A stretch of DNA of 63,387 nt from Luteolibacter pohnpeiensis (GTDB lineage: Bacteria > Verrucomicrobiota > Verrucomicrobiia > Verrucomicrobiales > Akkermansiaceae), in contig NZ_JAENIJ010000025.1 in the NCBI RefSeq assembly GCF_016595435.1, positions 1 through 63,387 of the forward strand. The letters run 5' to 3'. This document shows positions 45,938-53,532 of the stretch, piece after piece. A program made the position numbers and the translations under genes. The notes below the pieces were generated by a model, which was given only the letters and a program-made list of their open reading frames with translations, searched no databases and was not told the DNA's origin. Within the stretch, counting starts at the first letter, position 1; the number at the start of each line of letters is the position of its first letter.

Positions 45938-46264
45938 TTAGACCCGAACTCTGCTAAGAAGTCCCGTTACGCGCTCCTGCATGGCAGCAAAGCGGGAAGC
46001 CAATGAATCAAGATCCCGCTCAAGTTCACACTCATCAGATACAGAAGTTGAATTTACTTCTATCTTAGGAGTTTTCACCTCAAAATGATCTTTAAGATCA
46101 GGCCCAAGAACTGGCGCAAGTCTGTGCTCCAGATTATTGATCGCATCCCTCAAAGAGTCGAACTCGACCCCAAGTCGAGAAAGATTCTTAGCAACTGGAG
46201 ACTGAGGGACGAAGTCCGAATTGTCATACGAAGACGATTCAGCAGGTAGTGGTTTTGTATTCAT
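45938..46264 (-). CDS. Small acidic coiled-coil protein, unknown
   Basis: 108 residues from ATG 46264, 11 bases after the tRNA-Met 3' end. A Leu-rich helix (NLSRLGVEFDSLRDAINNLEH) and a second one (ELERDLDSLASRFAAM) suggest a coiled coil. It lies between tRNA-Met and tmRNA. Bases 45811-45937 after it hold two short hairpins (gcgggaatccccgc and a ctccg/cggag pair) that could help process the tmRNA 5' end. Confidence 0.45.
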   Translation of the reverse strand: MNTKPLPAESSSYDNSDFVPQSPVAKNLSRLGVEFDSLRDAINNLEHRLAPVLGPDLKDHFEVKTPKIEVNSTSVSDECELERDLDSLASRFAAMQERVTGLLSRVRV

Positions 46265-46275
46265 AAGCAAAGGAT

Positions 46276-46351
46276 TGGTTGCGGGGAAGGGACTCGAACC
46301 CTTGACCTTCTGATTATGAGTCAGATGCTCTACCAACTGAGCTACCCTGCG
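46276..46351 (-). tRNA. tRNA-Met-type (CAT) with C1-A72 mismatch
   Basis: Cloverleaf with CAT anticodon in loop ctcataa, D arm gctcagttggtagagc, T arm aagggttcgagtccctt and encoded CCA. Acceptor is cgcaggg/ccccgca, so position 1-72 is C-A (the mark of initiator tRNA) and 4-69 is A-C. The anticodon stem tctga/tcaga lacks the three G-C pairs of initiators. Could be elongator Met, or Ile2 if the C is modified. Confidence 0.85.
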
Positions 46352-46429
46352 ATTTGATGCCGCTGCTTTCCCGGCTGGTCAGGTAAGGGAGTGTGAATTC
46401 GTCAAACCGATCGCAGCTAGCAACAATCA

Positions 46430-46444
46430 CCGCGTTTTGTCAAG
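46430..46444 (-). promoter_or_regulatory. Phage motif site before tRNA-Met
   Basis: Reads cttgacaaaacgcgg leftward, identical to the site at 41942-41956. It lies 78 bases before the tRNA-Met 5' end and 8 bases past the recombinase stop, a position where it could drive or block the tRNA/tmRNA block. Confidence 0.55.
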
Positions 46445-46452
46445 CTGTGGAT

Positions 46453-47088
46453 TCAAGATTTAGCCTTCATCGCTGCCTTGACCCGCTTGACGGTCGCAAG
46501 CCCCTTGCCGGTCCGGGCTGCAATGTCCCGCAAAGATTTCCCGGCGCGGACAGCACGAGCAATGTCGTCATGCTTTGCGATCAGCGCTTTTGCATCCATC
46601 GACGACCCGACAGGTCGCCCCAATGTCTTGCCCTTGCGCCTCGCTTCAGCAAGGCCGGAGTTGATGCGTTCAACCAATGTCTCCTTCTCGGCGCGTGCCA
46701 TTTCGGCAAGCAGGGAGAACATGATGCCTGCGCCGGGATTGCGTCGACCGTTCGGCAAAAGCGTCTCAATGCCTTGAGCATGCCAATAGAGCGAGACTTT
46801 GAGGTCTTCGAGTTGGTCAAGGAAGGTATGGGCGATCGAATTACGGCGGGCAATCCGGGAAACCTCGTGGACAAGGATCTTTCGAATCTTTCCGGCTTCG
46901 GCCAACTCTAGGACTCGATCAAGGCCGGGACGAACCTGGCTTGACCCGCTCACACCGTGCTCTTTGACGGTTTCAATCACAGTCCATCCTTTTGCCTCGG
47001 CGACTTGCTGAAGCTCGGAGATTTGGCGATCGGTTTCTTGCTTGGCCGTGGATACTCGAACGAGAATTGCGACAGGAATAGTTTTCAC
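46453..47088 (-). CDS. Small serine recombinase (resolvase/invertase family)
   Basis: 211 residues. Catalytic Ser in ILVRVSTAKQ near residue 13, VHEVSRIARRN near 75 (Arg cluster), ERINSGLAEARRKGKTLGRP near 140 (E-helix and linker), and a C-terminal HTH (LRDIAARTGKGLATVKRV). Length fits resolvases and invertases, not large serine integrases. It may invert or resolve phage DNA; no paired crossover sites were identified. A motif site (47111-47125) precedes the start by 22 bases. Confidence 0.8.
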   Translation of the reverse strand: MKTIPVAILVRVSTAKQETDRQISELQQVAEAKGWTVIETVKEHGVSGSSQVRPGLDRVLELAEAGKIRKILVHEVSRIARRNSIAHTFLDQLEDLKVSLYWHAQGIETLLPNGRRNPGAGIMFSLLAEMARAEKETLVERINSGLAEARRKGKTLGRPVGSSMDAKALIAKHDDIARAVRAGKSLRDIAARTGKGLATVKRVKAAMKAKS

Positions 47089-47110
47089 GGTTTCGACTAT
47101 CGAATGCTCA

Positions 47111-47125
47111 CCGCGTTCTGTCGAG
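47111..47125 (-). promoter_or_regulatory. Phage motif site before the recombinase
   Basis: Reads ctcgacagaacgcgg leftward, one change from the common form, 22 bases before the recombinase ATG and in its direction. Confidence 0.55.
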
Positions 47126-47215
47126 AATAAAGCTCAAAAAATCATGTGATTTATTAAGCCCTCTTTTCGCTCAATTTGATCCACGTAAAACCGGCGTGGA
47201 ACATTGCAAAATCAA

Positions 47216-47662
47216 TCAGCCATTATTTGAGCCCACCTCAACCGCCTGCTCATTCTTCACCCTCTCCAATGCATCGCCAAGCGCACGGCAAAGAGTCGGC
47301 GAGGTCCGCAAGCGTTCCTCAATCCCGACGAGCGAATCAGCATCGACGTTGACGCTAACAACTTCTTGCCGCTCGACCGGTTTCCCAACGAGGTAGGCCA
47401 TGAGCAATGTCAGGGCAGCGAGGCGAGTCCGGTTGTCAGGCTGACCCTTGAACGTGGCGACCAACAGCGAATCGATGTAAGCCGAGATTTCCTCGGTGCT
47501 GTAGATTTCAGCCAGCGCGGTTTGCAGCTCACGGTTGAACGTGCCCGGCGACAAAACTTTTTGGTTCGTCCGCTTGTCGCCATTCGCCGCCTTCCGCTTG
47601 GCCCGATAAGCCTCGATGGCTTGGGCTGGATCGATTTCGGCGACGGTTGAATTTTCGGACAT
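47216..47662 (-). CDS. Terminase small subunit candidate
   Basis: 148 residues from ATG 47662 (MSENSTVAEIDPAQAIEAY). Acidic N-terminus, a basic HTH-like region (KRKAANGDKRTNQKVLSP), then helices (LQTALAEIYSTEEISAYIDS) that could form the oligomer. Size and place as the first gene of the packaging/late strand support TerS; sequence evidence alone is weak. A longer frame to 47851 would read through the palindrome and is unlikely. Confidence 0.5.
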   Translation of the reverse strand: MSENSTVAEIDPAQAIEAYRAKRKAANGDKRTNQKVLSPGTFNRELQTALAEIYSTEEISAYIDSLLVATFKGQPDNRTRLAALTLLMAYLVGKPVERQEVVSVNVDADSLVGIEERLRTSPTLCRALGDALERVKNEQAVEVGSNNG

Positions 47663-47703
47663 CGGGCACGCAATTTCGCTGGATGGGTTTGACGATGGTG
47701 CAA

Positions 47704-47720
47704 CTCGCCAAAACGTCAAG
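47704..47720. promoter_or_regulatory. Variant phage motif upstream of TerS candidate
   Basis: ctcgccaaaacgtcaag; read leftward cttgacgttttggcgag. It mixes the two motif halves and lies 41 bases before the TerS candidate start at the edge of the divergent non-coding region. Confidence 0.45.
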
Positions 47721-47772
47721 ACAAAAACGCCCGTTTGATTTCCTGAAAGAAACTCTGCCGCCTGAATCCCTG

Positions 47773-47842
47773 CCCTCCTATCACCCCTATACCCTACCCC
47801 TTGTATATATATATACAAAGGGGGTAGGGGTAATAGGGAGGG
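47773..47842. repeat. Long inverted repeat in the divergent control region
   Basis: ccctacccc (47792-47800) and an 18-base perfect palindrome ttgtatatatatatacaa (47801-47818), then ggggtaggg (47821-47829): an 18-bp stem (9 + 9) with a 2-base bulge. Outer arms ccctcctat (47773-47781) and atagggaggg (47833-47842) extend it. The AT centre would melt easily. Candidate replication origin, cruciform or two-way terminator. Confidence 0.6.
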
Positions 47843-47911
47843 ATTAGGCAAAAATAGTAAAAAATAGAATGAATTTATGAAAAAGCCCGTGTTTATAAGG
47901 GATTGCGGCGA

Positions 47912-48071
47912 AATAAGGACTCTATTAAATGCAGTCCATTAAAGCAGTCCATAAAGAGACTTATTCATTTCAATAAATATTCACGACTATTTGTTTTCCT
48001 TACAGATAAAGGGATTCGCGCGTTTTTAGTAGCTTCATAAAAGCAGTTCTTACTGTAGTTCTTATGAAGCT
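47912..48071. repeat. Direct and inverted repeats before the rightward operon
   Basis: AT-rich and without a gene. aataag-actct (from 47912) pairs with agag-cttatt (to 47965) around a near-tandem repeat gcagtccatt (47931-47940) / gcagtccata (47944-47953). A second perfect 10-bp stem agcttcataa (48031-48040) / ttatgaagct (48062-48071) encloses gcagttctt and gtagttctt copies. It may hold operators for the early promoter or iterons for an initiator. Confidence 0.5.
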
Positions 48072-48077
48072 TCTTGA

Positions 48078-48093
48078 CTCGCCAAAACGCGAA
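48078..48093 (+). promoter_or_regulatory. Phage motif site before the first rightward gene
   Basis: ctcgccaaaacgcgaa, one change from site 1, 14 bases before the ATG at 48108 and pointing with it. Only 6 bases separate it from the 10-bp stem ending at 48071. Confidence 0.55.
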
Positions 48094-48107
48094 TATAGGG
48101 TGCGGGC

Positions 48108-48827
48108 ATGGCAAGAACCAAACACATGTTTTCCGTTCGGTTGACTGAGGAAGAAATCCAAAAGCTAAACGAAATAGCAGATCAACACGGGTGCATCGCG
48201 AAGGCTGGAATTGGGTATGGAGAGCCAAGCGCGAGGCGTCTCATCGCTGAAATTGCGCGTGGATCATTCTTCCTGCAGCCGCTCAAAGGAAGTGGATTGA
48301 CGAGTAAAAAGGTGGCACCCAAGGCCAAAAAGTCCCCACCAACCTCCAGGCCGAAAGCAGGGAAGAAGCGGATCTCGGTCGAGAAAACGCCGCCTGATTG
48401 GTGGCCGAAAGTCAGCGATGTTTACTCAATTCAAGAGGTCGCGCCCATGGCTGGAATGAGCATCGAAGAGATGCGAGAGTGGTTCACGGTGCGCGGAATT
48501 GACATCGAGGAGGACATTATTTCGACGCCGGAGACGTGGGAGGAATACCAAAAAGAGCGGGCGGAAGCTGAGATGCCTGCTGAGCCAGAATCTCCAGAGC
48601 GATGGACTATCGATGAAATACTTGCGGTGGGACGCGATGAAGAACCGGACTGGTGGGAAGGCCCGGTATCGCGTGGATCACTGACAGGATTGCTCCTGAC
48701 CAATCTCGGAATTACGTCACCCAACGACGTGGAACAATGGATCAAAGATCAAGGGGAATGGGAAATGGATGGAGTCAAATTCGTTCGTGCGGTGAATTGG
48801 AAAAATAATTCATCTTTGGCTGAATAA
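48108..48827 (+). CDS. Ribbon-helix-helix-like protein heading the right operon
   Basis: 239 residues. The N-terminus MFSVRLTEEEIQKLNEIADQ has the strand-helix pattern of ribbon-helix-helix or mobilisation-type DNA binders. A Lys/Pro-rich linker (about 70-95) leads to an acidic C-terminal part with MEEMREWF-like and DVEQWIKDQGEWE helices. As first gene after the control region it could be an early regulator or an initiator protein acting on the repeats just upstream. Confidence 0.5.
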   Translation: MARTKHMFSVRLTEEEIQKLNEIADQHGCIAKAGIGYGEPSARRLIAEIARGSFFLQPLKGSGLTSKKVAPKAKKSPPTSRPKAGKKRISVEKTPPDWWPKVSDVYSIQEVAPMAGMSIEEMREWFTVRGIDIEEDIISTPETWEEYQKERAEAEMPAEPESPERWTIDEILAVGRDEEPDWWEGPVSRGSLTGLLLTNLGITSPNDVEQWIKDQGEWEMDGVKFVRAVNWKNNSSLAE

Positions 48828-48853
48828 AATCCTTGCTAATTTTTCAGGGTGAA

Positions 48854-48869
48854 CTAAACAAAACGCGAA
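48854..48869 (+). promoter_or_regulatory. Phage motif site touching a start codon
   Basis: ctaaacaaaacgcgaa ends one base before the ATG at 48871. A protein bound here would cover the ribosome site in DNA and block transcription through it. Confidence 0.5.
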
Positions 48870-48870
48870 G

Positions 48871-49467
48871 ATGAACACGAACCACATGATCGAGGCAAAA
48901 ATTGACGGGCTGGAATATTTGGCTCCGAACACGACAAAACGCGAAGAGGCGCTTGCCCAAGCGTTGACCTACCTTCTTGAACAAACGGTCGACCAAGACC
49001 TTGCCCACGGGATTGAGTTGACTGAGGGTGAGAAGGATGCACGGGAGATCGCGCTCTTGGCGCTTGCTCCTGATTCGATTGAGCCGCAAGAGCCGGTGTC
49101 AGTGCCGTGGGAATGGAAAGTTGCTGATGATGACCCACGGTTCGTCTACGCACTGAATGAGGGTGGAACTAACCTCTTTCACTTCAAGATTGAGCCAGGT
49201 AAGGATGACGATGGCGACGCGATCAGCCCTGAACAATTGGCAAAGATTGCCCGGATTGCGAAGTCCGCACCGTTGTTGTTCACGCAGCTGAGCACGCTGG
49301 TTGGAGCGGTGCTGGCGATTTGTGAGCATTACAAGTTTGAGGAAGATTTTCCGCTTCGATTGGTAGACAACAACTCAGGCGAAGAGAGTGACACGACATT
49401 CCATCAGCTTTTGAGGACGGCGATTCGCACGCTTGCTGACGTGAAGGGAAAGGAGGAAGCTCAGTGA
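48871..49467 (+). CDS. Early operon protein with in-frame motif copy, unknown
   Basis: 198 residues, acidic, alpha/beta, no membrane segment. Residues near 20-25 (TTKREE) are encoded by an exact motif copy, cacgacaaaacgcgaa at 48930-48945. Its end overlaps the next GTG start (GTGA). Function not recognised; the middle (SPEQLAKIARIAKSAPLL) is helical. Confidence 0.5.
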   Translation: MNTNHMIEAKIDGLEYLAPNTTKREEALAQALTYLLEQTVDQDLAHGIELTEGEKDAREIALLALAPDSIEPQEPVSVPWEWKVADDDPRFVYALNEGGTNLFHFKIEPGKDDDGDAISPEQLAKIARIAKSAPLLFTQLSTLVGAVLAICEHYKFEEDFPLRLVDNNSGEESDTTFHQLLRTAIRTLADVKGKEEAQ

Positions 49468-49982
49468 AAAATACACCTTTGGATCAGCTGATTTTGGTTC
49501 TCCCATACCTCGAACAGCTCCGTGATGATGAGAAAAAGTCCTCAGCGCCTACCTACAAGGAAGGAGTGGTGTCTAAGTTGGTGAATGAGACTCGCTCGAT
49601 TATTGATGAGGCAGAAAAAAGCGCGGTCTGCCACACGACAAAACGCGAAGAATACAGAGCGGTAATGATTGAGGCAGGTGCGAAATCGGCAGCTCTTGCG
49701 AAGGAGCACCCACCGCACGCGATGCCGGAGGAATACTATGTTGAGCTTGGAAAGTTCCAAAGAGCGCGGACGCTTTTTCATCAACAGCTGGATTTGATCA
49801 GCGCCGCACTCAGCTCAGCCGCCCCCGATCTGTTAGCCGTGGTAGAACATGGCTTGAGAACGTTCGACGAGCATCCTCCGAATCCAAATGACGATGGTCG
49901 GCAATGCATCTGTTCGCAATGTGAGTTCGTTCGCTCGGCACGCGCAGTGGTCGCAAGAGCAACAGGAAAGGAGGTCGCGTGA
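49464..49982 (+). CDS. Early operon protein, second in-frame motif copy
   Basis: 172 residues, GTG start overlapping the previous stop, with a strong ggaggaag ribosome site. Helical throughout. The motif copy at 49634-49649 again encodes TTKREE, as in the gene before, although the rest of the two proteins is not alike. A C-terminal CICSQCEF pair could bind zinc. Function unknown. Confidence 0.5.
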   Translation: MKNTPLDQLILVLPYLEQLRDDEKKSSAPTYKEGVVSKLVNETRSIIDEAEKSAVCHTTKREEYRAVMIEAGAKSAALAKEHPPHAMPEEYYVELGKFQRARTLFHQQLDLISAALSSAAPDLLAVVEHGLRTFDEHPPNPNDDGRQCICSQCEFVRSARAVVARATGKEVA

Positions 49983-50626
49983 GCGCAACACCATACCAAG
50001 AGGGCGGGCCTGATTATCCAGAAACGCCAACGCCACAATTTTTGCGTGGCTCAATGATGAAGGCAGCAAAGCTTGCAGCGGAATTCGCAGGCCACGAGCT
50101 TGTTCGGCATGGAGTCCTTATGTCGGACGAAGGATTTGAACTCGTCTGCAAAGAGCTTCTTGTTGGAATTACTCACGCTGTTGCATTGACGGTTACTCAG
50201 GTCGATAAGCTGACTCCAGAAGCGCACGACTGGGCGAAAGAGACGGCTATCAAGTTCTTGGCATGGGACCCTGCTAAGTCCGGTATTAGAGAAATTCAGT
50301 CCGGCGCGGATCTGATTTATGCCGAACGTGAGCGCCAAATCAGCGATGAAGGATGGACGCCGGAGCATGATGCCGCACATGAAAACTTCGAGTTGTCTCA
50401 AGCTGCAGCCGCTTACCTCGAACACATGTATTCACGATCTTGGGTTATCGAATCATTTGACGATAATAGATACCAAAAGGAACCGCCTAACAAAGACATT
50501 TGGCCGGACGACTGGGATCTCCGATGGTTCAAACCAAAATCACCAATGCAGGATTTGATTCGCGCCGGGGCACTCATCGCCGCCGAGATCGATCGTCTTC
50601 AACGGGCTGGGAAGGAGGGTAAATGA
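49979..50626 (+). CDS. Early operon protein, unknown (possible DUF550-like segment)
   Basis: 215 residues, GTG start overlapping the previous stop behind aaaggagg. The middle ERERQISDEGWTPEHDAAH with LSQAAAAYLEH matches a segment seen in many phage proteins of unknown function (often annotated as nucleoside-pyrophosphohydrolase-related), followed by WPDDWDLRWFKPKSPMQDL and a helix ALIAAEIDRLQR, which is the same family's end. So this half is conserved phage content, the N-terminal half is not recognised. Confidence 0.6.
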   Translation: MSATPYQEGGPDYPETPTPQFLRGSMMKAAKLAAEFAGHELVRHGVLMSDEGFELVCKELLVGITHAVALTVTQVDKLTPEAHDWAKETAIKFLAWDPAKSGIREIQSGADLIYAERERQISDEGWTPEHDAAHENFELSQAAAAYLEHMYSRSWVIESFDDNRYQKEPPNKDIWPDDWDLRWFKPKSPMQDLIRAGALIAAEIDRLQRAGKEGK

Positions 50627-51087
50627 GTGAGCTAAAACTAAAAGTCGGCGGTGTATATAAAAGCCGCGAGGGCGAAGAGGTAAGAATCGTCCATCATACT
50701 GTGGGCTTGGTTTATTCATTTCTCGGTGACAATGGCCAAGCATACAAAGAAAATGGGGACTATTGGTTTAAACGCCACAGTCGTGACTTGATCGAAGAGG
50801 TCACGTCCACGCCGAAAACAGAGCGAAGTGTAAGCCAATTGAACCCAATCAAAGACGGCGGGCCAGCGTTTGCTATTCATGGGTTTTACGTGAATGGCGA
50901 CGTGTCTTCTTTCGGGGAAACCATCTGTCATAACGGCATGAGCCTGCGCGACTATTTTGCCGCAAAAGCTTTGCCATCAATTTACAATACGGGAGTCGGC
51001 GAATTATCAGAATATGAGATCGCCCACGACTGCTATCGAATGGCCGACGCCATGCTAGCGGCTCGCGAGGAAAGGAGGGGATCATGA
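50623..51087 (+). CDS. Early operon protein, phage-type C-terminal segment
   Basis: 154 residues, ATG overlapping the previous stop, ribosome site aaggaggg. The N-terminal half is a small beta domain (KVGGVYKSREGEEVRIVHH), perhaps SH3-like. The C-terminal half has GMSLRDYFAAKALPSI and CYRMADAMLAAREE, a pattern common in short phage proteins of unknown function. The two halves are often separate genes, so this looks like a fusion. Confidence 0.6.
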   Translation: MSELKLKVGGVYKSREGEEVRIVHHTVGLVYSFLGDNGQAYKENGDYWFKRHSRDLIEEVTSTPKTERSVSQLNPIKDGGPAFAIHGFYVNGDVSSFGETICHNGMSLRDYFAAKALPSIYNTGVGELSEYEIAHDCYRMADAMLAAREERRGS

Positions 51088-51284
51088 GCGACATCGAGAA
51101 AGTCGAATGCACTGTGGTCGGCGAAAGCGACCTCGCTTATCAACTCCGCGACAAGGCGTCAGAATCGCGGGTGGCGTGGTTTCCGAAGTCGCAAGTCTCA
51201 TTCGCGAGACGGAACCGGACAACCGGCGAGTCCCTAGCGGAGATTCCGCTTTGGCTTCTGAATCAGAAAGGATGGAACGCATGA
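51084..51284 (+). CDS. 66-residue coupled protein, unknown
   Basis: ATG overlaps the previous stop behind aaaggagg; its own stop overlaps the next ATG. Beta-like opening (VECTVVGESDLAYQL) and a Trp/Phe patch suggest a small folded domain. The coupling supports translation. A sequence of this kind (cell-surface or DNA-mimic free) gives no function. Confidence 0.5.
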   Translation: MSDIEKVECTVVGESDLAYQLRDKASESRVAWFPKSQVSFARRNRTTGESLAEIPLWLLNQKGWNA

Positions 51285-51349
51285 TTTTCGTCCTCATCTC
51301 ACACACGGTTTTCTTTTTGTTAGTAATTAAATTTTGGAATAAGTTATGA
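51281..51349 (+). CDS. 22-residue membrane peptide
   Basis: ATG 51281 overlaps the stop of the 66-residue gene (ATGA) and its TGA overlaps the next ATG (ATGA). The peptide is one hydrophobic helix, SHTVFFLLVIKFW, with a basic end. Double coupling in a row of coupled genes argues that it is made. It could be an early membrane toxin or superinfection factor; this is inference. Confidence 0.5.
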   Translation: MIFVLISHTVFFLLVIKFWNKL

Positions 51350-51948
51350 ATGAGTCATATCCACTCAATTGGCCAGAAGGCTGGCCACGCCATGGCGGAG
51401 ATCGTGAATACGGGCAATTTAAAGGCACGCAGGGCAAGGTCCAATTAGAGCTTCTGGCTGAAATTGATAAACTGGTGCTTGGGAAAGAAGCGGCGAGATA
51501 TACCATGGCTGATGGCCTTGTTATCATTTCCACAAATGTTCCTCTCAAGCGGAATGGCCTACCATATGCCAATCAGAAAGAGCCTGAGGATCCCGGTGTG
51601 GCGGTATATTTCCAACGGAAAGGAAAGCAGCAGTGTTTCGCCTGTGATAAGTATGATCGGGTGTGGAAAAACATGAGGGCGATCCAGCGCACAATAGAGG
51701 CTCTTCGCGGCATCGAACGCTGGGGAAGCTCTGACATGCTCGATCGCGCATTCACTGGCTTCGTTGGGCTTCCAGCGCCAGGTCCTAGGCCATGGTGGGA
51801 GGTATTGGGAATGAACGGAACTGAGTCGAAAGAGGCGATCAAAGAGCGGTACCGCGAACTTGCAAAACGCCATCATCCAGACATCGGGGGGAATCCCGAT
51901 CAATTCGCAGAAATAAACACAGCTTATCAGGAAGCGATAAAATCATGA
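51346..51948 (+). CDS. J-domain protein
   Basis: 200 residues. The C-terminal 60 residues are a J domain: PWWEVLGMN, IKERYRELAKRHHPDIGG (HPD near 176), FAEINTAYQEA. The N-terminal part (about 1-130), with QQCFACDKYDRVWKNM (helix and Cys pair), is a phage-specific domain. J domains stimulate DnaK, so it may recruit host DnaK for replication-complex remodelling. Coupled (ATGA) on both sides. Confidence 0.85.
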   Translation: MNESYPLNWPEGWPRHGGDREYGQFKGTQGKVQLELLAEIDKLVLGKEAARYTMADGLVIISTNVPLKRNGLPYANQKEPEDPGVAVYFQRKGKQQCFACDKYDRVWKNMRAIQRTIEALRGIERWGSSDMLDRAFTGFVGLPAPGPRPWWEVLGMNGTESKEAIKERYRELAKRHHPDIGGNPDQFAEINTAYQEAIKS

Positions 51949-52481
51949 GTGAAAATACAAAGATCGATCCAGTCGATGGGCGGATAGCTGGCTCAATAAA
52001 AACAGCTGCACGGAGAATCGGTATCAGTTTGAATTCCTATCTGGAGCACCGCGAGCAAGGAGAGAAATGGTGTTTCAGCTGTAGAGAGTGGAAACCTATT
52101 CATTTATTCAATCGGGAAAGTTCACGTTCTGATGGACTTCACCCTAAGTGCCGGGGTTGCCAAAGAAATCACAGCAAAATATCCTATACTCCCAAGGAAA
52201 GGGCTAATGGAAGGCGGTTTGTATCAGCACGAGATAACGATCGGCTGCAAGCGAGAGGTCGAGTCAACCATTTAGTGAGGATTGGAAAGATTCCCGATCC
52301 TAACAAACTAACTTGTTCCAAGTGTGGGCACATTGGAGAGGGTTTAAGGCATGAATATCATCATCACAGGGGATATGGGAAGCAGCATCATGAGGATGTT
52401 GTTTGCCTGTGTTCAAAGTGCCACGGAGCACTGCATTTTAACTCTAAAAGGAAAAGGAAAAGAAATGGGCAGTTCAACTAA
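51945..52481 (+). CDS. HNH-type endonuclease with Cys4 fingers
   Basis: 178 residues, ATG overlapping the J-domain stop. First zinc finger CFSCREW with CRGCQ (about 43-67); second CSKCGHIG and CLCSKCH (about 127-165) around HEYHHHRGYG, the His-rich beta-beta-alpha-metal site. It may be a homing endonuclease or a packaging nuclease; its place far from terL in the early operon favours a selfish or host-DNA nuclease. Confidence 0.75.
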   Translation: MSENTKIDPVDGRIAGSIKTAARRIGISLNSYLEHREQGEKWCFSCREWKPIHLFNRESSRSDGLHPKCRGCQRNHSKISYTPKERANGRRFVSARDNDRLQARGRVNHLVRIGKIPDPNKLTCSKCGHIGEGLRHEYHHHRGYGKQHHEDVVCLCSKCHGALHFNSKRKRKRNGQFN

Positions 52482-53532
52482 TATAGCTTGGTGCGATATG
52501 ACATTCAACCCATGGACGGGTTGCACGAAAGTTTCGCCGGGTTGCGCGAATTGCTATGCTGAAGGATGGAGTAAGCGATCTGGGATTGTGAAATGGGGAA
52601 TGGGACAGCCGCGCCGTCGGACGAGCGAGGCAAACTGGAAGCTTCCGCTGAAGTGGAACCGAGAGGGGCACTTGAACTATGAAAAAAGAAACGGCTATCG
52701 GCCAAAGGTCTTTTGCGCATCACTGGCTGATTGGCTTGACCACGAGGTTCCGCATGGCTGGCGCGTGGATTTACTGAATCTCATCGCTGAAACGCCATAT
52801 CTTGATTGGTTGCTTCTCACGAAACGCCCCGAAAGCTGGAGCGCAAGACTGCATGAATGTGCCTACGCCTCACCACTCGCTGCGGAGTGGATCAACGGCA
52901 ATCCTCCGCCCAACGTCTGGGTTGGCACCACGGTTGAGGATCAAGCGCGGGCAGATGAACGCATTCCCCTGTTGTTAGAGATACCGGCTAAGGTTCGCTT
53001 CCTAAGTTGCGAGCCATTGCTTGGACCAGTGACGTTGCCTTACATTGACTTCCCGCAAGCATGGGAGATCGCAAAGTCGGCTCCTTCAGCTCAACACGAT
53101 CCACTTTGCTCATACCGGAAATCTGGCGGTGGTATCTTATGCGATTGTGACGTCCTAACGAAACGATCCGGGATGGACGGAATTCACTGGGTGATTTGTG
53201 GTGGCGAGTCTGGTCCCGGTGCACGTCCTATGCATCCAGATTGGGCTAGGTTATTGCAACAGCAATGTGAGGAACAAGGGGTTTCGTTCTTGTTCAAGCA
53301 ATGGGGTGAATGGTGCCCGGCGACCGAAGGTTTCGGTGTTACTGGAAACGTGATGCCTGACACTGGCGAAAAGTTTCGTTGGATAGGTTGGGACGGGAAA
53401 ACTAAGAATCCGAGTTTTCATGGTTTGGTTCCCCCTGTGATGGCCATTGCTAAACAAGGGAAGCAACGCGCTGGGCGTCTTCTCGATGGCCGTGAGTGGA
53501 ATGAATTTCCGAAGGCGGGAGGTGAGAAATGA
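52465..53532 (+). CDS. Gp37/Gp68-family protein (DUF5131)
   Basis: 355 residues from ATG 52465, which overlaps the HNH gene end by 17 bases. Starts MGSSTNIAWCDMTFNPWTGC, then KVSPGCANCYAE; the Cys pattern is like radical-SAM clusters. LDWLLLTKRPE, VWVGTTVEDQ, VRFLSCEPLLGP and IHWVICGGESGPGARP are the family blocks, and FLFKQWGEW the end. Common in phages near SSB and methylase genes; its reaction is not settled. Confidence 0.9.
   Translation: MGSSTNIAWCDMTFNPWTGCTKVSPGCANCYAEGWSKRSGIVKWGMGQPRRRTSEANWKLPLKWNREGHLNYEKRNGYRPKVFCASLADWLDHEVPHGWRVDLLNLIAETPYLDWLLLTKRPESWSARLHECAYASPLAAEWINGNPPPNVWVGTTVEDQARADERIPLLLEIPAKVRFLSCEPLLGPVTLPYIDFPQAWEIAKSAPSAQHDPLCSYRKSGGGILCDCDVLTKRSGMDGIHWVICGGESGPGARPMHPDWARLLQQQCEEQGVSFLFKQWGEWCPATEGFGVTGNVMPDTGEKFRWIGWDGKTKNPSFHGLVPPVMAIAKQGKQRAGRLLDGREWNEFPKAGGEK

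Noticed and set aside
46453..47088. Serine recombinase as the phage integrase
   Set aside because: Its 211 residues and simple C-terminal HTH fit resolvase/invertase; large serine integrases are 450 residues or more.
47663..47851. Longer start for the TerS candidate
   Set aside because: It would translate the long palindrome and a low-complexity Pro/Leu/Tyr stretch; the ATG at 47662 gives a normal N-terminus.
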